A DNA stretch of 64,000 bases, taken from assembly GCF_004320535.1 (NCBI RefSeq), contig NZ_SIHY01000001.1, positions 434,001-498,000 of the forward strand, read 5' to 3'. The DNA is from Arthrobacter sp. S41 (GTDB lineage: Bacteria > Actinomycetota > Actinomycetes > Actinomycetales > Micrococcaceae). Numbering within the stretch: the stretch's first letter is position 1; each line of letters opens with the position of its first letter. Below the pieces are notes generated by a model. The model was given only the letters and a program-made list of their open reading frames with translations, was not told the origin of the DNA and did no database searches. The position numbers and the translations under genes are program-made. This document shows positions 24,542 to 32,909 of the stretch, piece by piece.

Positions 24542-26854
24542 ATGCCAAATCCAAATAAAAAAACTGCGCAACGAGGTCTCGTTGCTGCAGCCGCTACCGC
24601 TCTGGTAGTTGGCAGTAGCTTCATGCCAGCCGTTGCGGCCCCGGAGGCGACTAGCTCGCCGTCGGCCCCTTCGAGCAGCTCGGCAACCCCTAGCGCGACG
24701 CCTAGCCAAAGTGCAGTGGACACGACCGGACTGCCTGAAGCTATCGAACGCGACCTAGGCAAAACCGTCGAGGAATACCTCGAAGAATCGAAGACCAGCG
24801 AAACCGCCGCAGCCCTTGCAAAGCAGCTGAAGGCCAAGGGTATCGAGTCCCGCACGTCCGTCAAGGACGGCAAGGCAAAGGTTGAGGTCAGTAAGAAGGA
24901 CGCGACCGAGGCCAAGAAAATTGTCGAGGTTTCCCCTGCGGCTGTGTCTCTTGAAATCAACAAGAACAACCTGTCAACCGTTGAAGGCGTTTACGAGGAA
25001 ATCGTTGACAACGTCGATAACTCGCAGCTAAGCCGACTGACCGCGATCGTCAATACGACCGTCAAGGGCAAGAACGTCGTGAAGATCATTGCTTCGGGTC
25101 CTGGCTCCATTGAGGGAACCAAGCGTAAGACTGTCACCAAGAAGAAGGCCGCTGCCGGCGAGCTTTCCTTGGAAGAATTTGCCGAACATGCAGCCGCTTC
25201 TGACGTTGTCTTCGCGCCATCTAAGAAAGATGGCAGTGGAGCTGCGAAGCAGGGCGCTACCGAAGATATTTACGGTGGTATGGGCTACGCCATCGGTCAG
25301 GGCGGACAGGAACCAGGCGCTCGTTGCTCGATCGGTTTCAACGCGTGGGACTCGACTGGTAAGGACGCAATCCTCAGCGCAGGTCACTGTACTGAAGATG
25401 GCTCCATGACCGACACCTATGTAATTGAAGCAGAAGCTCCAAACCAGTTCCTCGGATACTTTGCGGAACTTGGTAATTTTGGTTTCGCTCAGTTTGGTGG
25501 ACCCGGCAACTCGGGTTACCCAACGGATGCAACCTGGGATGACGTAGACACTGAAAACCCAGGCACTGATATCTCGGTTATCGAGGGTATCAACGCAGAT
25601 CTGAACCTGAAGCCCGCTGTTTCGCAGTGGCCAGCAGGTGGAGACGAGCGCGATAAGGTCATCAACATTACCGGTGCCGCTTCCGGTGCCGTTGGCGCCA
25701 ACGCTTGTTCCTCGGGTTCAACTACCGGTTGGGGCTGTTCGGAAATTACCGGCGAAGGCATCTTCTTCGTGCAGGGCAAAGACGGAACCTTGCGTGACGT
25801 TTGGGGCTACACCGCAAAGAACCCAGGCCAGCGTGTTTTGGACCAGGGTGACTCGGGTGGAGCCGTGCTGATTGGCACTAAGGCTATCGGCATCAACTCT
25901 GCCAATGGTGCCGGAACCGACGGTGTGGAAAACACCAGTGATGACATCGCTATGTACACCGGGCTGACTGATGCACTGAACCGCATTAGTGGAGTCAAGG
26001 GTTACACCGTCAAGAAATTCATCAACGCACCAACCCTGACCACCAAGAATGGTTCAGAGGTTGACGCTGGAGATTCGATTTCCGGCAACGTAGAGGGTGC
26101 AGGCTCCGGTACCAAGGTTGACGTTATCGTCGACGGCAAGGTTGTGGAGACCTCAACCGTTGATGGCAATGGCAACTTCAAGTTCACCGCACCGGATAAG
26201 GCTGGCGCTTACGCCTTCACTTTGCAGGCACGCAATGGGTTCGACAAGTCGGCAACCACCAAGGGCAGCGTAGTAGTTGTTGTAGCTCCAACGCCTACTC
26301 CAACCCCAACGCCTACCCCGACTCCAACCCCAACTCCTACTGAGGAGCCTTCCGAGACCCCTACCGAGGAGCCTTCCGAGACTCCAACTGAGGAGCCTTC
26401 GGAGACCCCTACCGAGGAGCCTTCGGAGACCCCTACCGAGGAGCCTTCGGAGACCCCTACTGAGGAGCCTTCCGAGACTCCAACTGAGGAACCATCGGAA
26501 ACTCCAACTGAGGAGCCTTCCGAGACTCCAACTGAGGAGCCTTCCGAGACCCCTACTGAGGAGCCTTCCGAGACTCCTACTGAGGAACCATCGGAAACTC
26601 CAACTGAGGAGCCTTCCGAGACCCCTACTGAGGAGCCTTCCGAGACTCCAACTGAAGAGTCGAGCGAAGCTCCACAGGATGAGACCTCCGATGAGCCAAC
26701 CAACTCGGCTACTCCAAAGGAAACTCCTAAGAACGACGATCCTTTGGCAGACACCGGTTCGGCTAGCGCTCCTTTGATCGCTGCAGGTGGCGCACTGGCT
26801 CTGGTCGGCGCAATGTTCCTGCTGTTCCGTCGCGGCAACCGTCGTCACGGCTAA
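24542..26854 (+). CDS. LAXTG cell-wall-anchored S1 serine protease
   Basis: The 770-aa protein has, in order: a signal peptide (about 1-33), a Ser/Pro-rich stretch, a propeptide-like region (about 62-235), a chymotrypsin-fold protease with His282 (SAGHC), Asp343 (GTDISVI) and Ser438 (QGDSGGAV), an Ig-like domain (about 495-585), a TP dipeptide run, 13 TEEPSETP repeats plus one variant, and the sorting signal LADTG (735-739), a hydrophobic segment and a basic tail. The domain resembles streptogrisin/alpha-lytic (S1E) proteases. LAXTG is used by class E sortases of actinobacteria. It should therefore be displayed on the wall by a long stalk. ATG 24542 is chosen because GGGAGAAG lies upstream. 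Confidence 0.9.
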   Translation: MPNPNKKTAQRGLVAAAATALVVGSSFMPAVAAPEATSSPSAPSSSSATPSATPSQSAVDTTGLPEAIERDLGKTVEEYLEESKTSETAAALAKQLKAKGIESRTSVKDGKAKVEVSKKDATEAKKIVEVSPAAVSLEINKNNLSTVEGVYEEIVDNVDNSQLSRLTAIVNTTVKGKNVVKIIASGPGSIEGTKRKTVTKKKAAAGELSLEEFAEHAAASDVVFAPSKKDGSGAAKQGATEDIYGGMGYAIGQGGQEPGARCSIGFNAWDSTGKDAILSAGHCTEDGSMTDTYVIEAEAPNQFLGYFAELGNFGFAQFGGPGNSGYPTDATWDDVDTENPGTDISVIEGINADLNLKPAVSQWPAGGDERDKVINITGAASGAVGANACSSGSTTGWGCSEITGEGIFFVQGKDGTLRDVWGYTAKNPGQRVLDQGDSGGAVLIGTKAIGINSANGAGTDGVENTSDDIAMYTGLTDALNRISGVKGYTVKKFINAPTLTTKNGSEVDAGDSISGNVEGAGSGTKVDVIVDGKVVETSTVDGNGNFKFTAPDKAGAYAFTLQARNGFDKSATTKGSVVVVVAPTPTPTPTPTPTPTPTPTEEPSETPTEEPSETPTEEPSETPTEEPSETPTEEPSETPTEEPSETPTEEPSETPTEEPSETPTEEPSETPTEEPSETPTEEPSETPTEEPSETPTEEPSETPTEESSEAPQDETSDEPTNSATPKETPKNDDPLADTGSASAPLIAAGGALALVGAMFLLFRRGNRRHG
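26339..26674 (+). repeat. 24-bp tandem repeat coding TEEPSETP
   Basis: Thirteen 24-bp units (26339-26650) encode identical TEEPSETP octapeptides, then one variant (TEESSEAP, 26651-26674). Synonymous differences such as GAGGAGCCT versus GAGGAACCA occur in blocks, suggesting growth by unequal crossover. Confidence 0.97.
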
Positions 26855-26901
26855 GCAACACACGGTCCAGCAATGAACCGCTAAGAGGTTCTAGCAACCG
26901 C

Positions 26902-26945
26902 TAAAAATGTCCCGCTACTTCATCATTGGTAGCGGGACATTTTTA
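26902..26945 (+). terminator. Terminator after the protease gene
   Basis: A 17-bp perfect stem (26902-26918 with 26929-26945) contains its own TTTTT at the 3' arm. Confidence 0.9.
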
Positions 26946-27043
26946 GTAGGCACACATGTGCTTCACCGAATGCTTTACGAAAGGCGCGTTAGCCTGAATT
27001 CTAGGTAGGCTGTGGCAACGCAAAAAATACTGAGGTGGAAATA

Positions 27044-27619
27044 ATGAATTTCAACGCCAAAACATCCCGCACCCCATTAGCTCTGGCGTCGACGGCGCTC
27101 ATGGCCAGCCTGCTGCTGTCGGGCTGTGGCCAAGAAGCGGAACCGGGCACCAAAGAGTCAGCAAGCACGCACTCAGCCCACCCTTCCGAAGAATCGAGCG
27201 AGAACACCGTGGACCAAACTGCACTATTGGACACCAACGAGAAGCTCTCGAAGGAATTGGGCGAGGACTACGTGCAGGGCTGGATCAAGGACGGCAAGCT
27301 GCACGTGTCTACCACCAATGAATCGAAGACCAGCATCATTGAAGATGCTGGGGCGATCGGTCATGTAGTGAAGTTCAGCAACAAAGAGCTACGTGCGGCC
27401 ATCGGCAAGATCATGAGCTGGCAATCCAAGCAGGAGACCCCGATCAGTTCCTCGATCCACGCCTACTCGCTGAACCCGGAAACCGGCGGCCTCACGCTCT
27501 CAGTGGATAGCAACCAGATCGACGCGCTTCAAACACTGATCAAGACCGAGAAGCCGATCGGCGAGATTCCGGTGGACTTAGAACCTAGCGGCGGCATCGG
27601 CTCACCGGCGAGCAACTAA
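27044..27619 (+). CDS. Lipoprotein resembling a free S1E protease prodomain
   Basis: The 191-aa product has a lipoprotein signal (hydrophobic run, then LLLSGC with Cys28) and a Ser/Thr/Glu linker. The rest (about 60-185) resembles the pro-region of streptogrisin/alpha-lytic proteases: LGEDYVQGWIKDGKLHVST, IEDAGAIGHVV, SNKELRAAI and a second lobe IHAYSLNPETGGLTLSV. In such proteases the pro-region is fused to the protease and acts as folding chaperone and inhibitor; here no protease follows. It lies next to the LAXTG protease, so it may be an in trans chaperone or inhibitor at the membrane. ATG 27044 has GAGGTGG upstream. The similarity is by eye and needs a profile search. Confidence 0.65.
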   Translation: MNFNAKTSRTPLALASTALMASLLLSGCGQEAEPGTKESASTHSAHPSEESSENTVDQTALLDTNEKLSKELGEDYVQGWIKDGKLHVSTTNESKTSIIEDAGAIGHVVKFSNKELRAAIGKIMSWQSKQETPISSSIHAYSLNPETGGLTLSVDSNQIDALQTLIKTEKPIGEIPVDLEPSGGIGSPASN

Positions 27620-27805
27620 CCACCACCAACCAACTACCACCATCCCGTCAGGGTGCGCACAGTGGCTGGTCCGAAAATTCGGGCCGGCCATTAGCGCGCC
27701 CAGCGGCGGGTAATTAACCGGTCGCCAGGCGCATCCCAAGGATCCGCACCACCCAATGACCGATTGAACAACTTGGGGCACGTAAGATGGGGGTGTTACG
27801 CGATA

Positions 27806-28531
27806 ATGGAAGGTACAAATCGAACTGTGAGCGCCGCCCCAGCTGAAAATTCCCACGAATCGGGACCGCTATACAAAATATGGCGCTTTGTTCGCGAGAT
27901 CGTCATCATCGTTGTCATCGCGTTGGTGCTCTCCTTCGCGATCAAGACCTTCTTCTTCCGCGCGTACTACATTCCTTCGGGATCCATGGAAAGCACCTTG
28001 GAAATCAACGACCGAATCTTCGCCAACTTGATGGTTCCCGGTCCCTTTGAGCTGAACCGCGGCGACGTGGTCGTCTTCCGTGATGATCTGGGCTGGCTGC
28101 CGCCCCTAGAGCAATCGCCCACCGCCTTTGAAAACGTGCTCTCCTTTGTCGGAATCCTGCCCGCAGCCGACGAGCAGTACCTGGTCAAGCGCATCATCGG
28201 CATGCCGGGGGACACCGTCTCCTACTCGCAGAGTGACGGCAAATTGAAGATCAACGGCGAAGAAATCGACGAGCCATATGTGTACCAGGGCAACAAGCCC
28301 TCAGATATGGAATTCTCGGTCACCGTGCCACAAGGCAAGATCTGGGTCATGGGCGATCACCGTGCAGCCAGCGCCGATTCACGCTTCCACACCGACATCC
28401 AGGGCGGATTTGTGGACCTAAACTCCGTGCAGGGTCGCGCGTCGATCATTTCCTGGCCAGCCTCGCGATGGGGCACCGTGGATTCCCACGATGAGGTCTT
28501 CTCCAACGTTCCCGAGCCGGCAGCCAACTAA
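27806..28531 (+). CDS. lepB: Signal peptidase I (copy 2)
   Basis: The 241-aa protein has one N-terminal membrane segment (about 31-50), catalytic Ser60 in IPSGSMESTL, the lysine in LVKRIIGMPGDTV (about 133) and MGDHRAASADSR (about 187). It is more canonical than copy 1, which has NSMQSTL in place of GSMxxT. ATG 27806 is chosen; the frame is open to 27764. It begins the run rnhB-DUF2469-yraN-comM-dprA, with rnhB starting 2 bases after its stop. Confidence 0.95.
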   Translation: MEGTNRTVSAAPAENSHESGPLYKIWRFVREIVIIVVIALVLSFAIKTFFFRAYYIPSGSMESTLEINDRIFANLMVPGPFELNRGDVVVFRDDLGWLPPLEQSPTAFENVLSFVGILPAADEQYLVKRIIGMPGDTVSYSQSDGKLKINGEEIDEPYVYQGNKPSDMEFSVTVPQGKIWVMGDHRAASADSRFHTDIQGGFVDLNSVQGRASIISWPASRWGTVDSHDEVFSNVPEPAAN

Positions 28532-28532
28532 C

Positions 28533-29270
28533 GTGCCAGCAACTAAAATTTCGGCCAAAAACCAGCCCACCACCCTCGATCATGAACGTGCCTTAGCCGC
28601 GACGCAGCAGGTGCGCTTCATTGGCGCGGTGGATGAGGTGGGTCGTGGGGCCTTGGCCGGTCCCATCACCGTGGGCATGACCGTGATCGACATTCAGTCG
28701 GTCAGCGAGTTCCCACAACTACGCGACTCCAAACTTTTGCGTCCCGAAACCAGGGTTGATTTGGTGCCGCAGGTTCGTCAATGGGCGGTGGCCTACGGTG
28801 TGGGGCACAGCTCGGCCCAAGAAATTGATGAGCTTGGTGTCACCGCAGCCCTGCGTCTTGCCGGCTCCCGCGCCGCGGCGCAGTGCTGTGTCGCACCCGA
28901 GGCGATCTTGCTTGATGGTAGTTACGACTGGTTGACCGCCCCGGAGCCGGACCTCTTTGACCTATTGGCCGATGATCGAGAACCGGTGGGTTTACACCTG
29001 CCGGTGCGAACCATCATCAAGGGCGATATGACCTGCCAAGCGATCGCCGGGGCTTCCATTCTGGCCAAGGTTGAACGAGATGCGATCATGGTCGACCTGG
29101 CCTCAAGCTACCCGAGCTTCGGCTGGGAAATTAATAAGGGCTACGCCACGGCTGCGCATCGTGCGGCGATCGTGGATCAGGGCCCGTGCGACTACCACCG
29201 CAAAAGCTGGAACTTGACTTCAGGGGCCAACACAGCCCAAGGTGAAGCCACAACAAAGAAAGCAAAGTGA
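28533..29270 (+). CDS. rnhB: Ribonuclease HII
   Basis: RNase HII cuts RNA in RNA-DNA hybrids and removes single ribonucleotides from DNA. The 245-aa protein has the DEVGRGALAGP motif (about residue 34-44), LLDGSYDWL (about 129) and the later catalytic GASILAKVERD region (about 170-181). The GTG at 28533 lies 2 bases after the lepB stop. Its stop overlaps the next start (TGATG). Confidence 0.95.
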   Translation: MPATKISAKNQPTTLDHERALAATQQVRFIGAVDEVGRGALAGPITVGMTVIDIQSVSEFPQLRDSKLLRPETRVDLVPQVRQWAVAYGVGHSSAQEIDELGVTAALRLAGSRAAAQCCVAPEAILLDGSYDWLTAPEPDLFDLLADDREPVGLHLPVRTIIKGDMTCQAIAGASILAKVERDAIMVDLASSYPSFGWEINKGYATAAHRAAIVDQGPCDYHRKSWNLTSGANTAQGEATTKKAK

Positions 29271-29590
29271 TGGCTGGCGACGACCTGGAAAATTACGAGT
29301 CCGATATGGAACTACAGCTGTACCGCGAGTACAAAACCGTGGTGGGGCTCTTTAATTATGTGGTTGAAACCGAACGGCGTTTTTACCTGGCCAATCAGGT
29401 TGACGTGAAAACGCTGAGCAATGCCGGCGAGGTCTACTTCGAGCTGAACCTCATCGACGCCTGGGTCTGGGACATCTATCGGCAGGGCCGCTTTGTTAAA
29501 GCCGTGAAGGTACTGACCTTTAAGGACGTCAACGTCGAGGAACTGAACCGCGACGAACTGCAGATCCCCAAAGAGGGCATCGACTCCTAA
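29270..29590 (+). CDS. DUF2469 family protein
   Basis: The 106-aa protein is conserved in actinobacteria next to rnhB: ENYESDMELQLYREYKTVVGLFNYVVETERRFYLANQ is the family core. It is soluble and acidic, with no known activity. ATG 29270 overlaps the rnhB stop as TGATG; a GTG three bases earlier is also possible. Confidence 0.93.
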   Translation: MAGDDLENYESDMELQLYREYKTVVGLFNYVVETERRFYLANQVDVKTLSNAGEVYFELNLIDAWVWDIYRQGRFVKAVKVLTFKDVNVEELNRDELQIPKEGIDS

Positions 29591-29710
29591 CCACTCGCTG
29601 CGCTTTATTCCCCACCGCAGTAATCCACAACCGGCCACAACACCGCACCATGGCGTGCTGATCAAGCCCAGGATGTTCCTTACAGATAGTTTGAACATCC
29701 AGGAGCGATC

Positions 29711-30073
29711 ATGTGCACTGCTGCACAGCGCTTGGGGGCGGCCGGGGAACAAGCCGCCGCCGAGTACCTAAGCCACAACGACTATGAGATTCTCGACCGC
29801 AACTGGCGATGCTCGGCCGGTGAGCTTGACGCGGTAGCCCGAGCCGGAAACGGGCAGATCGTGGCCATCGAGGTCAAAACTCGCTCCAGCCAGCGCTTCG
29901 GCACCGGCTTTGACGCGATCAACGCGCAAAAGTATCGCCGGCTGCACAAATTACTGATCCTCTGGGCCCAAGCGCACGCAATGTTCATCGCCCAACCGCG
30001 CATCGACATCGTTGAAGTCTATCCCTCGGGCGACCAATACCTCTTTGACCTGCACCAATCGGTGCAACCATGA
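29711..30073 (+). CDS. YraN/UPF0102 family nuclease-like protein
   Basis: The 120-aa protein has the UPF0102 pattern: LGAAGEQAAAEYL, then DRNWRCSAGELDAVARAG and VAIEVKTRSSQRFG. The E-x-D ... E-V-K residues are those of restriction-endonuclease-like folds; the activity is poorly known. ATG 29711 follows a 120-bp gap. Its stop overlaps the start of comM by 4 bases. Confidence 0.92.
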   Translation: MCTAAQRLGAAGEQAAAEYLSHNDYEILDRNWRCSAGELDAVARAGNGQIVAIEVKTRSSQRFGTGFDAINAQKYRRLHKLLILWAQAHAMFIAQPRIDIVEVYPSGDQYLFDLHQSVQP

Positions 30074-31629
30074 GTACCGCCCGAACTACCGCGGTGGCCA
30101 TCCACGGGGTCAACGTGTCGTTGATCGAGGTGGAGGCCGATCTTGGCAACGGCATCCCCGGGTTCATCATCCTCGGCCTGCCTGACGCCTCGCTCAACGA
30201 GGCACGCGAACGCATCAAGGCCGCAGCCCGCAATACCGGGATCCCTCTGGCTAACCGAAAACTCACGGTGAACCTCACCCCGGCCACCCTGCCCAAATAT
30301 GGTTCCGGTTTTGACTTAGCGATCCTTACCGCTGCGTTGGCCGCGGATCAACAGCTAGTCACCAGCCCCAACACGCTCTACCTCGCCGAGCTGGGTCTGG
30401 ATGGCACGTTGCGCCCGGTGCCCGGGGTGCTGCCGGCGGTACAACTGGCCAAAGAACATGGACTCGGCCGGGTGATTGTGGCTGAAGCCAACGCCCACGA
30501 AGCCAGGCTCGTTGCGGGCATGGAAATCTTTTCCGCCCACCACCTCGGCCAGGTTCTTGAATACTGTGGGGCACCGCGAGAACTACTGAGCACCTATCTG
30601 CACCATCCACGCGCGGATCAAGTAACTGCCGGAACACAGAACGCCATCACACCGGCGGCCAGTGAAGAGGCGGATCTGCAACTAGTCAACGGGCAGCACG
30701 AAGCCAGGCTGGCCTTAGAACTAGCGGCGGCCGGGGGACATCACCTGATCATGGTGGGGCCCGCCGGTGCCGGCAAAACGATGCTCGCCAAGTGCCTGCC
30801 AACCATCATGGCGCCCCTTGACGATCAGCAAGCCCTAGAGGCCACCGCCGTCCACTCGATCACGCACGGTGCGTTGAGCGAAATGACCCAACTGCAACGC
30901 ACCCCGCCGTTTATCGCCCCGCACCACACCGCCTCGTTATCCGCATTGATCGGCGGTGGAACCTCCCAATTGATTCCCGGCGCCATCTCTCGGGCGCATC
31001 AAGGTGTGCTGTTTCTCGACGAAGCCGCCCAGTTTAATTCTGGTGTGCTCGACGCGTTGCGCCAACCCATCGAGGAGGGCTACATCAACCTTGCGCGCGC
31101 TAAAGGGCACCAACGACTGCCTGCCCGCTTCCAGCTGTTGCTCGCTTCCAATCCGTGCCCCTGTGGACGCAACTTTGGCACCGGCACCGGTTGTACCTGC
31201 ACTCCGATGGCTCGCCGCCGATACTTCGCCCGTCTTTCCGGGCCGATCCTTGACCGCGTAGACCTACAAGTGCGGGTTAACCCGGTGCCCCAAGCTCAGC
31301 TACTGCAAAACGCCCCGAACGAGTCCAGTGAAAAAGTGCGCGATCGAGTGCTGGCCACCCGCGAGCGTAGCCAAGGCAGGCTGAAAACCTTTGGCGTGAG
31401 TTGCAACGCGCAAATCCCCACTCGGGTACTGCGCCAAGAATTGCGCTACCCGGCGAAAACCCAAGTGGCCCTCGAACAGCTGGCCACCCGGCGTGGTTTA
31501 TCGGCCCGCGGCATCCATCGCCTACTGCGCGTGGCGTGGACGGTTGCCGATCAGCAACAGCATGACGCACCCACCCAAGACGACTTAGCCATTGCCGCGC
31601 ATCTGCGCCAAAGCCTAGAAAACAGTTAG
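30070..31629 (+). CDS. comM: YifB/ComM Mg-chelatase-like AAA ATPase
   Basis: The 519-aa protein has an N-terminal Lon-S5-like domain (about 1-170), Walker A GPAGAGKTM (about 231-239), Walker B VLFLDEAAQF (about 314-323), NPCPCGRN and a C-terminal helical domain. ComM is a hexameric helicase that promotes branch migration during natural transformation. Its position between yraN and dprA, both tied to DNA uptake/recombination, agrees. Confidence 0.94.
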   Translation: MSTARTTAVAIHGVNVSLIEVEADLGNGIPGFIILGLPDASLNEARERIKAAARNTGIPLANRKLTVNLTPATLPKYGSGFDLAILTAALAADQQLVTSPNTLYLAELGLDGTLRPVPGVLPAVQLAKEHGLGRVIVAEANAHEARLVAGMEIFSAHHLGQVLEYCGAPRELLSTYLHHPRADQVTAGTQNAITPAASEEADLQLVNGQHEARLALELAAAGGHHLIMVGPAGAGKTMLAKCLPTIMAPLDDQQALEATAVHSITHGALSEMTQLQRTPPFIAPHHTASLSALIGGGTSQLIPGAISRAHQGVLFLDEAAQFNSGVLDALRQPIEEGYINLARAKGHQRLPARFQLLLASNPCPCGRNFGTGTGCTCTPMARRRYFARLSGPILDRVDLQVRVNPVPQAQLLQNAPNESSEKVRDRVLATRERSQGRLKTFGVSCNAQIPTRVLRQELRYPAKTQVALEQLATRRGLSARGIHRLLRVAWTVADQQQHDAPTQDDLAIAAHLRQSLENS

Positions 31630-31639
31630 GAACCACCCG

Positions 31640-32884
31640 ATGCAACGCAACCAGAACGTCGAACTTCTCACCACCAATACCAGCGCGCAGCGGCTGGTCA
31701 TCGCCCACCTCAACCAGCTCATCGAACCCAACGACTTCACCGCCACCGCATTACTGGAGCTAATGTCGCCGTCCGAACTACTCACGCTGATTCAGCGTCA
31801 GGACTTTGTGCCGCAGGGACTCAAAGCCCAGGTAGATCAGATCCTCGGGTTTAAACCTTCCTCGAATATGGCCCAAGATCTCAAAGTTGCCCTGACTCGT
31901 TGGCGCAAGCGACTTTCCCTGAGTAACCCGCAGGCGGTCCTAGACATGGCGGCGCGCCATGGCGGAGGACTCCTACTGAACACCGATCCCGGCTGGCCTA
32001 GGCAGGTTGATGAGCTGAACCTCGGTAGACCACTGTGCCTGTGGTGGCGAGCGAACAATCCCGAGTTGCTGAGCGGCCAACAGCTGTCGCGCAACGTCGC
32101 AATTGTCGGCTCACGCGATGCCAGTGACTATGGCGACCAGGTAACTTTTGATCTGGGACGCACCCTAGCGCTGCGCGGTTACACCGTGGTTTCAGGCGGC
32201 GCCTATGGCATCGATGCCAGCGCGCATCGCGCAGCGCTGAGTGTGGATCAATGGGAGCACCCCAACCCTGCGACCATTTCGGTGATGGCAGGAGGGATCG
32301 ACCGGCTCTATCCCTCGGGAAACAGCAACCTACTCAACCAGGTGATCGCTCGTGGAGTCCTGCTTTCAGAGGTGCCTCCGGGAACCACCTCGGCTCGATT
32401 CAGGTTCCTGAACCGTAACCGTTTGATCGCGGCACTGAGTCGACTCGTGATTGTCACCGAAGCCAGGCATCGCTCCGGAGCACTGAACACGGCAAGCCAT
32501 GCGGTAGAGCTCAGTCGCGATGTGGCAGCCGTCCCCGGTAGCGTTTTTGCACCAAATTCGGCTGGCTGCCATCGGCTGATTTCTGAAGGCAGCGCCCTGT
32601 TGCTCACTAGTCCGCAGGATGCCCTGCGGCTTGTTGGTGCGGAAAGTGTCGCACAACCGGTGCAGGAGCAGTTGAACATCGAAGGTCCCACGGATCGGCT
32701 GGGTAGGGATGAAGGCATGGTTTACGACTGCATGTCCTTCGCCCGCGGCCTTGTCATCGACGAGATCTCGGCACGAAGCGGAGTCCCGCTGATTCAAACC
32801 TTGCAAGCGGTGGGCCAGCTTGAAGCACTGGGCATGGCGAGCACCGATGGTAGGACGTGGAAGTTGGTTCGCCCGGCCGCCTGA
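31640..32884 (+). CDS. dprA: DNA processing protein DprA
   Basis: DprA binds incoming single-stranded DNA and loads RecA. The 414-aa protein has a helical N-terminal part, the Rossmann-like domain with AIVGSRDASDYG (about 153-164), VSGGAYGIDASAHRAAL (about 183-199) and MAGGIDRLYPSGN (about 216-228), and a C-terminal winged-helix region (about 345-410). It starts 10 bases after comM. No other competence genes are in the window. Confidence 0.94.
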   Translation: MQRNQNVELLTTNTSAQRLVIAHLNQLIEPNDFTATALLELMSPSELLTLIQRQDFVPQGLKAQVDQILGFKPSSNMAQDLKVALTRWRKRLSLSNPQAVLDMAARHGGGLLLNTDPGWPRQVDELNLGRPLCLWWRANNPELLSGQQLSRNVAIVGSRDASDYGDQVTFDLGRTLALRGYTVVSGGAYGIDASAHRAALSVDQWEHPNPATISVMAGGIDRLYPSGNSNLLNQVIARGVLLSEVPPGTTSARFRFLNRNRLIAALSRLVIVTEARHRSGALNTASHAVELSRDVAAVPGSVFAPNSAGCHRLISEGSALLLTSPQDALRLVGAESVAQPVQEQLNIEGPTDRLGRDEGMVYDCMSFARGLVIDEISARSGVPLIQTLQAVGQLEALGMASTDGRTWKLVRPAA

Positions 32885-32909
32885 GCAGACTCAGGTAAGC
32901 TCGGTGGTG

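Noticed and set aside
26339-26674. 24-bp repeats considered as a CRISPR-like array
   Set aside because: Units are contiguous with no spacers and stay in frame within a protein gene.
26209-26863. Long frames on the - strand opposite the TEEPSETP repeats
   Set aside because: They mirror the repeat in other frames, giving low-complexity VGVSEGSS or RLLSRGLG text with no RBS or family match.
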